Numbered from the stretch's first letter, positions 43,636-53,159 are shown. The stretch is DNA of 64,000 nucleotides from Metabacillus halosaccharovorans (GCF_002019635.1 NZ_KV917371.1:2276001-2340000), one strand, 5' to 3'. The notes: generated by a model from the sequence alone, not told the origin. Program-made: numbers and translations.

Positions 43636-46600
43636 GTGAGTGCAATAATTAAAGGGAAATGGTTCGTTATTATTGGGTGGATTGCAGTTGTTGTTGGTCT
43701 GTTTTTATTAGCCCCTAATATGAGTGACCTCGTTAGTGAGAAGGGACAAATAAGTGTTCCCGAAGGCTATTCCTCATCTTTAGCTGAAGAGATTTTAAAT
43801 GAGGTTCAAGAACAAGATAGTGTTGGTGATGAAATAACCGCTGCCCTTGTCTTTCATAATAAAGAAAAGCTAACAAATGAAGAAATCAAAGAGGCAGAGA
43901 AAGCTATTCGCCTTCTGGAGGAAAATAAAGAATTAGATGTAGCGAATATCCTCACTCACTTTAATGAAGAAGCATTGGAGGAACAGCTTGTTTCTGATGA
44001 TGGTAAGACGATACTAGCATCGATTAGTATAAATCGAAATGACCGTGAAGGTAGTGAAATCTCAGAATTATTGTATGAGACAATTGAAGATGTAAATGTT
44101 GAACATTATTACACAAGCGGATGGATGATTGATCAGGATGTGATGACAAGTTCACAAGAGGGGTTAAAGAAAACTGAGGGAATAACAGTTGTTTTTATTC
44201 TTGGTGTTTTATTATTAGTATTTAGATCGGTCATAGCACCTATTATTCCTTTAATTACAGTTGGACTTACGTATTTGGCATCACAATCCATTGTGGCGAT
44301 CCTTGTGGATGTAGTTAATTTTCCAATTTCTAACTTTACACAAATTTTCTTAGTAGCCGTATTGTTTGGTATCGGAACAGATTATTGTATTCTCCTTCTT
44401 AGTCGGTTTAAAGAAGAGCTCTCCCAGCGAGAGAGCACTGTAGATGCAATCATTGAAACCTATCGTAATGCTGGAAGAACAGTGTTTTTCAGCGGTGTAG
44501 CCGTTATGATTGGCTTTGCAGCAATCGGATTTTCACAATTTAAACTTTACCAATCAGCATCAGCTGTAGCAGTGGGTGTAGCTATTTTACTCATTGCATT
44601 GTTTACGGTTGTACCGTTTTTTATGGCTGTATTAGGTAACAAAGTTTTCTGGCCTTCAAAAGGCACATTAGAGCATAAGGACAGTAAATTCTGGGAAATT
44701 GTAGGTAGATTTTCATTAGCAAGACCACTCATTGCTTTGTTAGTCGTAGCAGCAGTATGTGTGCCGTTCTTAATCACCTATGATGGAGAATTATCTTACA
44801 ACTCATTAGAAGAAATCGGTTCTGATGTGAATTCTATTAAAGCATTTAACGCAATTTCTGACAGCTTTGGTCCTGGTGAATCTATGCCAACACAAGTTGT
44901 ATTAAAAAATGATGAAGAAATGAATTCAACTGAATACATTGCTTTGGCAGAAACGATTAGTAATGAGCTGGAAAAGGTTGACCTTGTTGATTCCGTTCGT
45001 TCTGTGACGAGGCCAACTGGAGAGAAAATAGAAGATTTCTATGTTTCAAAACAAGTAGAAACACTTGAAGAAGGTCTTGGAGAAGGAAATGAGGGGATAG
45101 GGAAAATAAGTGAAGGACTTGCAGAAGCTGAAAGTGAGCTGTCAAACTCTTCACCACAATTGAAAGATGCAACAGACGGCATCAACGAGTTGATCACAGG
45201 GACGACGAAAATCAATTCAGGAATGTCGGAAATTCAAACAAACCTTTCAAAAATTGAAGATGGTATTCGTCAAGGATCAGCTGGATCCACAGAAATTAAA
45301 AAAGGGTTAGAAGAAGCAAAGGCAGGAGCAGAAAAGCTTCAAGCAGGAAGTGCTCAACTATTAGCCGGATATGAAGAAGTTGAGGAACCTCTAAATGCTC
45401 TTTATAAGAATTATGCAGAAGTTGGTAAGGGTGTTTCTAGTCTATCAGTCGCTTTATCTTCAATAGAGGGTAAATTTGGAGAGCTAGAAGCAAATGAAGC
45501 CTATCCTACTCTAAAAGATGATCAAGATTATAAAGATATAAAAAGAGCTGTTATTGGAGCAAATAAACAATTACCTGTCTTAGCAGGTACTATCGATCAG
45601 TTAAATAATCACTTATATGAACTGGTGAATGGTATAAATCTAGCAAACACAAACTTTGCTAAACTAGTGGATGGCCAAAAAAACCTTACCACAGGCTTAT
45701 CCCAATTAATTGCCGGAATTGAACAACAGCAAGCAGGATTAAATCAGTTGGCTGATGGTCAGGGACAAATTGTGGATAACATACCACAGCTAACAAATGG
45801 TCTTGCTGGAGTTACAAATGGTCAGCAACAGCTCTTGGACGGATTTGGCGACCTTGACGGCCAAATGAGCCAGCTAACAGATGGACTAAGTGAAAGTGTT
45901 GATGGATTAAACCAAGTTTCAGATGGGCTAGGGTCAGCACAGGAATACTTAGCTGATTTGTCTAAATCAGATGATTCAGCTGGCTTTTATCTGCCTGAAG
46001 AGGTTTTAGAAAGTGAAGACTTTGAGGAGTCATTGAATACTTATATGTCTAATAATCGTAAAGTCATGACATTTGATGTAATCTTCTCAAGTAATCCATA
46101 CTCAAATGAGGCAATTAATCAAATGGATGAGGTAAATGCAGCAATTGAGAGAGCAACAAAAGATACAAAGCTTGAAAATGCCGAGGTGGCAATTGGCGGA
46201 ATTACTAGTACGAATGCCGACCTAAACACGATGTCAAATAACGATTACTCACGCACAGTTGTGTTAATGTTAATCGGTATATCTATTATTCTTGTATTCT
46301 TATTCCGTTCCATTATTATGCCGATTTATATTATTGGTTCTTTGATCTTAACGTACTATACGGCAATGGGAATAAATGAAGTGATTTTCGTGAATATTTT
46401 GGGATACACAGGTATTAGTTGGGCCGTTCCTTTCTTTGCATTCGTCATCCTTGTTGCACTTGGAGTTGATTACAGTATTTTCTTAATGGACCGCTTTAAT
46501 GAATACAAAGATTTATCTGTAGGTCAAGCGATGTTATTGGCAATGAAGAAGATGGGAACAGTTATCATTTCAGCTGTTATTATCCTGGGTGGTACCTTCG

Positions 46601-46758
46601 CTGCAATGATTCCATCAGGTATGCTTTCCCTTATTCAAATTGCCGCTATCATCTTAACAGGCTTATTCTTATACGCGTTAATCGTGCTCCCATTATTCAT
46701 ACCTGTCATGGTAAAAACTTTTGGTGCAGCAAACTGGTGGCCGTTTAAACGAGCATAA
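43636..46758 (+). CDS. MMPL/RND-family membrane transporter with extended extracytoplasmic coiled coil
   Basis: A 1040-residue transporter from a GTG start. Two six-helix MMPL halves are present: one after residue 175 (GVLLLVFRSVIAPIIPL, GIGTDYCILLLSRF) and one near the end (ALGVDYSIFLMDRF), each with the Asp-Tyr pair used in proton coupling. Between them lies an unusually long loop of repeated Gly-Leu units (INSGMSEIQTNLSKIEDG, AGIEQQQAGLNQLADG), the YhgE/Pip-type coiled coil. Related to B. subtilis YdgH and YdfJ. Lipid or drug export is likely; substrate unknown. Confidence 0.88.
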   Translation: MSAIIKGKWFVIIGWIAVVVGLFLLAPNMSDLVSEKGQISVPEGYSSSLAEEILNEVQEQDSVGDEITAALVFHNKEKLTNEEIKEAEKAIRLLEENKELDVANILTHFNEEALEEQLVSDDGKTILASISINRNDREGSEISELLYETIEDVNVEHYYTSGWMIDQDVMTSSQEGLKKTEGITVVFILGVLLLVFRSVIAPIIPLITVGLTYLASQSIVAILVDVVNFPISNFTQIFLVAVLFGIGTDYCILLLSRFKEELSQRESTVDAIIETYRNAGRTVFFSGVAVMIGFAAIGFSQFKLYQSASAVAVGVAILLIALFTVVPFFMAVLGNKVFWPSKGTLEHKDSKFWEIVGRFSLARPLIALLVVAAVCVPFLITYDGELSYNSLEEIGSDVNSIKAFNAISDSFGPGESMPTQVVLKNDEEMNSTEYIALAETISNELEKVDLVDSVRSVTRPTGEKIEDFYVSKQVETLEEGLGEGNEGIGKISEGLAEAESELSNSSPQLKDATDGINELITGTTKINSGMSEIQTNLSKIEDGIRQGSAGSTEIKKGLEEAKAGAEKLQAGSAQLLAGYEEVEEPLNALYKNYAEVGKGVSSLSVALSSIEGKFGELEANEAYPTLKDDQDYKDIKRAVIGANKQLPVLAGTIDQLNNHLYELVNGINLANTNFAKLVDGQKNLTTGLSQLIAGIEQQQAGLNQLADGQGQIVDNIPQLTNGLAGVTNGQQQLLDGFGDLDGQMSQLTDGLSESVDGLNQVSDGLGSAQEYLADLSKSDDSAGFYLPEEVLESEDFEESLNTYMSNNRKVMTFDVIFSSNPYSNEAINQMDEVNAAIERATKDTKLENAEVAIGGITSTNADLNTMSNNDYSRTVVLMLIGISIILVFLFRSIIMPIYIIGSLILTYYTAMGINEVIFVNILGYTGISWAVPFFAFVILVALGVDYSIFLMDRFNEYKDLSVGQAMLLAMKKMGTVIISAVIILGGTFAAMIPSGMLSLIQIAAIILTGLFLYALIVLPLFIPVMVKTFGAANWWPFKRA

Positions 46759-46841
46759 TATCTAATTATTTTACCGCTTTGTTCAGTGAAAAATATGTAG
46801 GATATTATCGAATATTTGTGTATAAAAGGTTGCCCAGTTCC

Positions 46842-46870
46842 TTGATTTAAACAAAATTAAGTGTTAGAAT
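46842..46870 (+). promoter_or_regulatory. Sigma-A promoter of the cold-shock gene
   Basis: TTGATT and TAGAAT are 17 bp apart. Transcription from here gives a 5' leader of about 130 nt, the long untranslated leader typical of cold-shock genes. Confidence 0.65.
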
Positions 46871-47005
46871 TGAGTTAATTATTTTTGTTCGGATAAGATT
46901 GAGAGATGGAAGTAGCTTTAAAAAGTGTTTTCCTCTTGATGAATCGTTGTCTAGCAAGAATAGTAATACAAAGTGGACGTTAGATTCCACACAGGAGGAA
47001 AAACA

Positions 47006-47203
47006 ATGCTACAAGGTAAAGTAAAATGGTTTAATTCAGAAAAAGGTTTCGGTTTCATCGAAGTTGAAGGACAAGACGATGTATTCGTACACTTCTCTGC
47101 TATCCAAGGTGATGGTTTCAAAACTTTAGAAGAAGGCCAAACAGTTACTTTTGAAGTAGAGCAAGGAGCTCGTGGACCACAAGCTGCTAACGTTCAAAAA
47201 TAA
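47006..47203 (+). CDS. Cold-shock protein, CspB/CspD-like
   Basis: A 65-residue single cold-shock domain starting at the ATG behind AGGAGG. RNP1 (KGFGFIEV) and RNP2 (DVFVHFSAI) are intact. Binds single-stranded RNA and DNA as an RNA chaperone. The sequence ([17 protein letters not shown]) is close to both CspB and CspD of B. subtilis, so no specific symbol is given. Confidence 0.93.
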   Translation: MLQGKVKWFNSEKGFGFIEVEGQDDVFVHFSAIQGDGFKTLEEGQTVTFEVEQGARGPQAANVQK

Positions 47204-47230
47204 GCATAACGCTGCAGAAGCAGCTCTATA

Positions 47231-47257
47231 AAAGACTCCGTTTAGGAGTCTTTTTTA
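47231..47257 (+). terminator. Terminator of the cold-shock gene
   Basis: AAAGACTCC pairs with GGAGTCTTT around a 5-nt loop, continuing into a T run. Confidence 0.9.
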
Positions 47258-47380
47258 TTTTGAAAATGGGGCTTGTTTTTACAATTTCCCATAATTCGTA
47301 CATATTTATCCCATACTTGTCTCTTATAGTAGATAGCAGAGAGATGAAGGTTAACAATAAATAAGATTGAGGAGAATTTG

Positions 47381-48268
47381 ATGATTGAAAAAATATTTGC
47401 AAGTAAAAAAACATTAGCTATTCTAGCAGTCCTAATAGTAGCAGCTATTGCTGTTTTTATCTTTTTATCAACTCGCAGCGATGTTGTTGCTAAGGTTGGC
47501 GGTGAATCACTGACAAAGGACGATTTATATACATTTTTTGTTGAACAAAACGGTGAAGCGGCTTTAGACACACTAATTACAAAAAACCTGATTAATCAAG
47601 AGGTGGAAAAAGAGAAGATAACTGTTTCAAGTAAGGAAATAGACGCAGAGCTGCAAGAGTTGATTGACTCTTATGGTGGAGAAGAAACATTTGAACAACA
47701 GTTAACATCAAGTGGATTAACACAGGATGATATTAAAGAAGATATTGAAGTTAATCTTAAAATTGAAAAACTCTTAGAACCTCAAATCGAGATTACTGAA
47801 GAAGAAATGCAAACGTATTTTGATGAAAACAAAGACTCTTTTGCACAAACGAAGCAGGTAAAAGCAAGTCACATCCTAGTTGAAGATGAAGAAACAGCAA
47901 AAGAAGTAAAAGAGAAACTTGATAATGGTGAAGACTTTGCTGAGCTGGCAAAAGAGTATTCAACAGATACAGCTTCAGCTGAATCAGGTGGAGATTTAGG
48001 GTTCTTTGGTGAAGGAAGTATGGTTGCTGAATTTGAAGAAGCGGCCTTTTCAATGAAAGTGGATGAAATAAGTGATCCAGTGAAATCTGATTATGGTTAT
48101 CATATTATTAAAGTAACTGACACTCAAGAAGCCGCAGAAGCAAACTTCGAAAAGAGTAAAGAAGATATAAAAGGAATTTTACTAGACGAGAAAATGACAA
48201 CTGAATATCCAACATGGTTAGAGGAAAAGCAAAAAGAATATGATGTTAAGAACTACCTATCAGAGTAA
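47381..48268 (+). CDS. PrsA-like peptidyl-prolyl isomerase with membrane anchor instead of lipobox
   Basis: A 295-residue foldase from ATG 47381 (GAGGAG upstream). One N-terminal membrane helix (residues 11-30) lacks any cysteine, so it is not a PrsA lipoprotein. A SurA_N-like chaperone region ([15 protein letters not shown]) is followed by a parvulin PPIase domain ([36 protein letters not shown]). Acts outside the membrane on secreted proteins. Other Bacilli carry both lipoprotein PrsA and membrane-anchored paralogues. Confidence 0.87.
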   Translation: MIEKIFASKKTLAILAVLIVAAIAVFIFLSTRSDVVAKVGGESLTKDDLYTFFVEQNGEAALDTLITKNLINQEVEKEKITVSSKEIDAELQELIDSYGGEETFEQQLTSSGLTQDDIKEDIEVNLKIEKLLEPQIEITEEEMQTYFDENKDSFAQTKQVKASHILVEDEETAKEVKEKLDNGEDFAELAKEYSTDTASAESGGDLGFFGEGSMVAEFEEAAFSMKVDEISDPVKSDYGYHIIKVTDTQEAAEANFEKSKEDIKGILLDEKMTTEYPTWLEEKQKEYDVKNYLSE

Positions 48269-48272
48269 TAAA

Positions 48273-48294
48273 GGAGCCAAGTGGCTCTTTTTTT
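48273..48294 (+). terminator. Terminator of the PrsA-like gene
   Basis: GAGCC-AAGT-GGCTC hairpin followed by a run of eight T residues. Confidence 0.85.
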
Positions 48295-48376
48295 GTTATG
48301 GCATTAATATAAAGAATGATATAATAGTAGGTAAAATCTGAATTTTCTTATTTTTAGGCAAAGGGGAGAAGCATTA

Positions 48377-49543
48377 ATGAGTAATCATACTATTGAAAAA
48401 GGCTATTTTGGTGAGTTTGGCGGTAGTTTTGTTCCTGATGATTTAAAAAATGTTTTAACCATACTAGATGAAAACTTTGAAAAGTATAAAAAAGACCCTG
48501 AGTTTATTCAAGAGTTTCAATACTATATGAAAGAATACATCGGGCGGGAAAACCCGCTTACATATGCTGAAAATCTCTCGAAGCAGGTAGGTGGAGCAAA
48601 AATATACTTAAAACGTGAAGATTTAAACCATACAGGGGCACATAAAATTAACAATGCAATTGGACAAATATTATTAGCAAAGCGGATGGGAGCAACAAGA
48701 ATTATTGCAGAAACTGGTGCCGGACAGCATGGTGTTGCAACAGCAACTGCTTGTGCGATCGTTGGGGGTATGGATTGCACGATCTATATGGGGAAATTAG
48801 ATACTGAACGACAAGCTTTAAATGTATTTCGTATGGAGCTTTTAGGTGCAAAGGTAGTTTCAGTCGATAAGGGGCAAGGTAGATTAAAAGATGCGGTAGA
48901 TGCGGCCTTAAATGATTTAGTTGAAAACTATGAAAATACCTTTTATCTTTTAGGCTCTGCAGTTGGGCCACATCCTTTCCCAACGATGGTTAAGCATTTT
49001 CAATCCATCATTAGTGAAGAATCGAAAAAGCAGATTTTAGAGAAGGAAGGAAAGCTGCCGGCAGCCGTCATTGCATGTGCAGGTGGAGGCAGTAATGCCA
49101 TCGGGGCATTTGCTCATTATATTAATGAACAAGCAGTACGATTAATTGGAGTGGAACCTGCAGAAGCTCCTTCATTAACAGAAGGGAAACCCGCTGTTAT
49201 TCACGGTTTTAAATGCTTAACATTGCTTGACGAAAAGGGAGAACCAAAGCCTACTTATTCGATTGCAGCAGGACTGGATTACCCGGGGATTGGACCTGAA
49301 CATAGCTATTTGAAAACAACAAACAGGGCTGAATATGTAACAGTAACAGGCGAGGAAGCTTTAGAAGCATTTCAAATTTTGTCAAAAGTAGAAGGCATTA
49401 TTCCGGCACTTGAAAGCTCACATGCCGTTGCTTATGCTATGAAGCTGGCAAACCAACTGGGATCAGAAGACTCAATTATCGTAAATCTTTCAGGGCGCGG
49501 AGATAAGGATGTTGAACAGGTTTACAATATGTTGGAAAAGTAA
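48377..49543 (+). CDS. trpB: Tryptophan synthase beta chain, orphan copy
   Basis: A 388-residue PLP enzyme. GEFGGSFVP start, cofactor Lys in NHTGAHKINN, catalytic Glu in AETGAGQHG, phosphate loop CAGGGSNAIG and SGRGDKD end are all present. It should condense indole and serine to tryptophan. It stands alone, with its own upstream TATAAT and downstream terminator, and no other trp genes are in the window. The region that normally contacts TrpA (KGQGRLKDAVDAALND) deviates somewhat from the classical GSRTLKDA form, fitting a stand-alone enzyme. Confidence 0.9.
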   Translation: MSNHTIEKGYFGEFGGSFVPDDLKNVLTILDENFEKYKKDPEFIQEFQYYMKEYIGRENPLTYAENLSKQVGGAKIYLKREDLNHTGAHKINNAIGQILLAKRMGATRIIAETGAGQHGVATATACAIVGGMDCTIYMGKLDTERQALNVFRMELLGAKVVSVDKGQGRLKDAVDAALNDLVENYENTFYLLGSAVGPHPFPTMVKHFQSIISEESKKQILEKEGKLPAAVIACAGGGSNAIGAFAHYINEQAVRLIGVEPAEAPSLTEGKPAVIHGFKCLTLLDEKGEPKPTYSIAAGLDYPGIGPEHSYLKTTNRAEYVTVTGEEALEAFQILSKVEGIIPALESSHAVAYAMKLANQLGSEDSIIVNLSGRGDKDVEQVYNMLEK

Positions 49544-49557
49544 AAAATTGTCAAATG

Positions 49558-49588
49558 AAAAAGGGTTCGAATCATCGAATCCTTTTTC
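49558..49588. terminator. Bidirectional terminator after trpB
   Basis: AAAAAGGgTTCGA pairs with TCGAAtCCTTTTT around a 4-nt loop, lying between convergent trpB and the HxlR gene. Confidence 0.8.
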
Positions 49589-49612
49589 TGCTAAGACCTA
49601 TTTGTTACGGTT

Positions 49613-49930
49613 TTAACCCCAATGTGAACCCCACTTTTTCATTTCTTTAATCATAGGATGAAGAGAATGGCCTTTTTCTGTCAATGTATATTCCACAGTA
49701 ACAGGTACTGTTGCAAATGTTTCTCTAGTTAAGACTTGATGATTTTCTAAATGACGAAGAGTATCTGTTAATGCCTTTGGACTGATTTTCGGTATAGCCC
49801 GTTGTAATTCACCAAATCGTTTTGTGCCATCAAAAAGCTGTTTAATGACAAGAAAAGACCATTTTCCACCAATAATATTCAGTGCTTTTTCAATTGAACA
49901 TTCAATATGTAGTTCATTTACTTTTTCCAT
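49613..49930 (-). CDS. HxlR-family transcriptional regulator
   Basis: A 105-residue winged-helix protein (IECSIEKALNIIGGKWSFLVIKQL; ISPKALTDTLRHLENHQVL; VEYTLTEKGHSL). Cys11 lies at the position used for redox sensing in this family. It is divergent from an aldo-keto reductase/epimerase pair with a palindrome between them, so it likely controls both directions. Confidence 0.88.
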   Translation of the reverse strand: MEKVNELHIECSIEKALNIIGGKWSFLVIKQLFDGTKRFGELQRAIPKISPKALTDTLRHLENHQVLTRETFATVPVTVEYTLTEKGHSLHPMIKEMKKWGSHWG

Positions 49931-49947
49931 AGTACCCCCTTATAGTT

Positions 49948-49964
49948 ACTATAAAAAGTATAGT
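49948..49964. promoter_or_regulatory. Palindromic operator of the HxlR regulator
   Basis: ACTATA-AAAAG-TATAGT, a perfect 6-bp half-site palindrome 18 bp before the HxlR start and in the divergent intergenic region. Confidence 0.65.
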
Positions 49965-50088
49965 AGATTACTTGTTTTTAATTATATCAACAAAATTTCA
50001 GTACTTGTATACAATCTTCAAAAAATTTATAATTTAAAAATGTAAACGTTTTCTGTTACTACATACATTATAAAGGGGATGGGTTTGA

Positions 50089-51036
50089 ATGAAGTATAGA
50101 CGTCTTGGTAGATCGGGGCTTAAAGTAAGTGAAGTTAGCTTGGGAAGCTGGCTAACATATGGAGCTTCTACGGAAAATGATAAAGCGATAAAAACAATTG
50201 AAACAGCGTATGATTTAGGAATTAATTCTTTTGACACAGCGAATGTTTATGCAAAAGGGGAATCTGAAAAAGTAGTTGGTGAGGCTCTAGGGAAGTATCG
50301 TCGTGATTCATACGTGTTGGCTACTAAGGTGTTTTGGCCGATGGGTGAAGGACCGAATGATCGGGGTCTATCAAGAAAGCATGTTTTTGAGCAACTGCAT
50401 GCAAGTTTAAAAAGATTAAAAACAGATTATGTAGATATTTATTACTGTCACCGTTATGATCCAGAAACACCTGTTGATGAAACATTACGCACAATTGATG
50501 ATTTGGTACGTCAAGGGAAAATTTTATATGCCGGTGTGAGTGAATGGACAGCACAGCAAATTCAAGAAGCTATTGGAACAGCTGATAAATATTTATTGGA
50601 TAGAATTGTCGTTAACCAACCTAATTACAGTATGTTACATCGTTATATTGAGGATGAAGTTCTGCCAGTTAGTGAGCAACACGGAATTAGTCAAATTGTT
50701 TTCTCTCCATTAGCTCAAGGATTATTAACTGGAAAATACAGTTTAAGTAATCGTGCTCCTGAAGGAAGTCGTGCTACTGATCCGAAATCAAACATGCATA
50801 TGAACAGGCTTTTAACAGATGAGGTTTTATCAAAGGTAGAAAAATTAGATGGGATTGCGAAGGAATTAGATATTAGTTTGTCACAATTAGCAATTGCTTG
50901 GATTCTTCGTTTACCGGGTATTGCAAGTACTTTGGTAGGGGCAACAAAACCTGAACAAATCATAGAAAATGCAAAAGGATCTGATGTGACAGTACCAGGT
51001 GATGTTCTTGCACAAATCGAGGAAATCTTAAAATAA
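50089..51036 (+). CDS. Aldo/keto reductase (potassium channel beta-subunit type)
   Basis: A 315-residue (alpha/beta)8 NADPH oxidoreductase. RRLGRSGLKVSEVSLG start, catalytic tetrad in NSFDTANVYAKGESE (Asp, Tyr), LATKVFW (Lys) and DIYYCHRYD (His), and the NADPH segment STLVGATKPEQI. The subfamily resembles Kv-beta/YghZ-type reductases. Substrate unknown. It starts 13 bp before a sugar-epimerase-like gene ends the operon, under a divergent HxlR regulator. Confidence 0.88.
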   Translation: MKYRRLGRSGLKVSEVSLGSWLTYGASTENDKAIKTIETAYDLGINSFDTANVYAKGESEKVVGEALGKYRRDSYVLATKVFWPMGEGPNDRGLSRKHVFEQLHASLKRLKTDYVDIYYCHRYDPETPVDETLRTIDDLVRQGKILYAGVSEWTAQQIQEAIGTADKYLLDRIVVNQPNYSMLHRYIEDEVLPVSEQHGISQIVFSPLAQGLLTGKYSLSNRAPEGSRATDPKSNMHMNRLLTDEVLSKVEKLDGIAKELDISLSQLAIAWILRLPGIASTLVGATKPEQIIENAKGSDVTVPGDVLAQIEEILK

Positions 51037-51048
51037 GGAAGTGAATGA

Positions 51049-51912
51049 ATGAAAAAAGTCGTTGTAACCGGTGGTAGCGGATTACTAGGATCATCCGTTA
51101 TAAAGGAATTTCTTGATAATGGATATGAAGTCGTAAATGCAGATCGAACATATCCAACAGAACCTATATGTAAAACGGTCTTAGTAGATTTGCAAAATTT
51201 AGGAGAAGTGTATGGGGTATTAGCTGGAGCGGATGCTGTGGTTCATTTAGCAGCCATTCCAGTCGCATACTCGCATCCTAATGAAGTAACATTTAAAAAC
51301 AATGTGATGTCTACTTATAATGTGTTGGAAGCAGCAGGAACATTGGGAGTCAAAAAAGCGGTCATTGCTTCAAGTGAGTCCTCATATGGTTTGGTGTTTC
51401 CGCTAAAGGAGCTTTCACCACAATATGTACCACTTGATGAGGATCATCCACAATTACCGGAAGATAGCTATGGGTTATCCAAAATTGTAAATGAACAAAC
51501 AGCCGATATGATTCATCGAAGAACAGGTCTCCAAGTTGTTTCAATGAGACTTGGAAATATTATTGCTCCTCATATGTATAACAACTTTCCAAGTTTTATT
51601 CATGATCCTGAACAACGAAAGGTGATTATGTGGAGTTATATTGATGCAAGGGATGCAGCAACCGCTTTCCGACTAGCGATTGAAGCAGATGGGCTAGGCT
51701 CAGTTGCTCTAAATATTGCTGCAGATGAAACCAGCGTTAATATCGAAAGTCATCAGTTAATGGAAACGGTTTATCCTGCTGCAGAAATTAGAAGACCACT
51801 ACAGGGTTATGAAACTTTGCTTTCAAATGAAAAGGCAAAGAAGCTATTAAATTGGCAGCCTAAACATAGATGGAGAGACTATGTGGACATTGAAAGAAAT
51901 ATTAATAGTTAG
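51049..51912 (+). CDS. NAD-dependent epimerase/dehydratase family protein
   Basis: A 287-residue extended SDR. Rossmann motif TGGSGLLGSS, AAIPVAYSHP, catalytic Ser (ASSESSYG) and YxxxK (YGLSK) are present. It begins 12 bp after the aldo-keto reductase and ends before a terminator, so the two form one operon. Substrate unknown; sugar or aldehyde metabolism is likely. Confidence 0.85.
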   Translation: MKKVVVTGGSGLLGSSVIKEFLDNGYEVVNADRTYPTEPICKTVLVDLQNLGEVYGVLAGADAVVHLAAIPVAYSHPNEVTFKNNVMSTYNVLEAAGTLGVKKAVIASSESSYGLVFPLKELSPQYVPLDEDHPQLPEDSYGLSKIVNEQTADMIHRRTGLQVVSMRLGNIIAPHMYNNFPSFIHDPEQRKVIMWSYIDARDAATAFRLAIEADGLGSVALNIAADETSVNIESHQLMETVYPAAEIRRPLQGYETLLSNEKAKKLLNWQPKHRWRDYVDIERNINS

Positions 51913-51940
51913 CCTAGCTCATCAGGAGCTAGGTTTTTTT
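51913..51940 (+). terminator. Terminator of the reductase-epimerase operon
   Basis: CCTAGCTC pairs with GAGCTAGG around a short loop, followed by seven T residues. Confidence 0.9.
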
Positions 51941-51978
51941 GATTCTTACACAGAAATTGTCGAATGATGGATTTTGAG

Positions 51979-52063
51979 TAAAAGTTGATAGATTTTTCCT
52001 GAAAGTTGAAAGATTCTAAGTGAAAGTTAAAAGATTTTCCTTCATTGTTGAGAGATTCCGGCT
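51979..52063. repeat. Four-copy imperfect 21-bp tandem repeat
   Basis: The core AAAGTTGA recurs at 51981, 52002, 52023 (AAAGTTAA) and 52044 (ATTGTTGA), exactly 21 bp apart, each followed by AGATT. One frame would read KVxRFxx heptads but is closed by stop codons on both sides and inside, so it is not an expressed ORF. It lies between the epimerase terminator and the PrmA-like gene. Confidence 0.8.
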
Positions 52064-52183
52064 TTTTAACTTACAGTAAACTAAGTGCAAGAAAAAATAA
52101 AATTTGCTATCCTCTTTCATTGTATATTAAACTGTGTATGGACAATTTGTAGTGAAGCACTACATGAAGAGAGGAATCGATGT

Positions 52184-53074
52184 ATGTTACACGAATTTTC
52201 AATAAATGTACCTTTTAACGAGATTAATGAAGTCACTGATCTGCTTAATGCAGCAGGTATTTACAATCTATACTATGAATCACCTATTGAAATTATTAAG
52301 GTACAAAATGGCTATGGGTATGAGGAAAAAAAAGATCAGCTTGTTGAACTGAAAATTTATGCAAGTGATCAGGAGGTAGACCATCTACCCGAAGCATACT
52401 ACCCTTTATTAGAAGCAACTCTTTCTATTTCTAGAGATGACATTACATATAAAACATACGATGAAACAAATTGGGAGCAATCCTATGAATTTGAGGACAT
52501 TGATTTAGGAAATGGATGGATCATAAAGTATCCTAGCTCAGAACAGGAATACGATGACAAGCATGTATTGAAATTTGATCCGCTTGCGGCATTTGGTACA
52601 GGTCTACATGAAACAACACAAGGATGCTTACGTATGATTCTAAATAAGGATCTTACGGGTAAATCCGTTCTTGATCTTGGTACAGGCTCTGGTATGCTTG
52701 CAATTGCTGCATCTTTAAAAGGAGCAGATAAAGTTGTTGCAGTTGATTATGAGGAGGTTGCACGTGAACTTTACCATAATGCGCAGCTAAATGACTTAAC
52801 AAATGATCTTCAGGTTGTTCAAGCTGATTTAATCACAGGAGATTATGAGATTAATGAAAACTATGATTTAATCTTGATTAATATCGGAGCGAATGAAACG
52901 ATAAGCATTATTGAAAGACATAATCTTCTTAAAAATAGTGATGACTTTTTTATATCAGGGCTTGTGGAATGGCATCTTGATGACTTAATCAATGTATTCG
53001 CTAAAGGTGGCTTCTCTATTGAAGAAAAATCGCAAACAAATGAATGGGTTTCCATCCATTTTAAAAGAGATTAA
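52184..53074 (+). CDS. PrmA-like (ribosomal protein L11-type) methyltransferase
   Basis: A 296-residue class I methyltransferase, starting at the ATG 8 nt after GAGAGGA. An N-terminal beta-alpha region (LHEFSINVPFNEINEVTDLL) is followed by the PrmA signature FDPLAAFGTGLHETT and SAM motif I (LDLGTGSGMLAIAA). A true PrmA lies beside dnaJ in Bacilli, so this is more likely a paralogue with another protein substrate. The NPPY-like catalytic motif is not obvious (LINIGAN instead). Confidence 0.8.
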   Translation: MLHEFSINVPFNEINEVTDLLNAAGIYNLYYESPIEIIKVQNGYGYEEKKDQLVELKIYASDQEVDHLPEAYYPLLEATLSISRDDITYKTYDETNWEQSYEFEDIDLGNGWIIKYPSSEQEYDDKHVLKFDPLAAFGTGLHETTQGCLRMILNKDLTGKSVLDLGTGSGMLAIAASLKGADKVVAVDYEEVARELYHNAQLNDLTNDLQVVQADLITGDYEINENYDLILINIGANETISIIERHNLLKNSDDFFISGLVEWHLDDLINVFAKGGFSIEEKSQTNEWVSIHFKRD

Positions 53075-53159
53075 TACAATTTTTTCACAAATCCTAGTTA
53101 ATTAAACCATAGTAGTTATGATATGATAGAGTATATTTCAATGTGTAAAGGAGTTAATT

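Noticed and set aside
48295-48376. T-box or tryptophan attenuator before trpB
   Set aside because: The gap is about 80 bp with a -10 box and ribosome site only; no Trp codons leader or T-box sequence is visible.
51970-52100. Coding of a KVxRF heptad-repeat peptide
   Set aside because: The frame has a stop just before, one inside and one after the repeat, and no ribosome site; treated as a DNA repeat.
52085-52183. N-terminal extension of the PrmA-like protein
   Set aside because: An in-frame upstream start exists, but the extension is not methyltransferase-like and only the ATG at 52184 has a well-spaced GAGAGGA.
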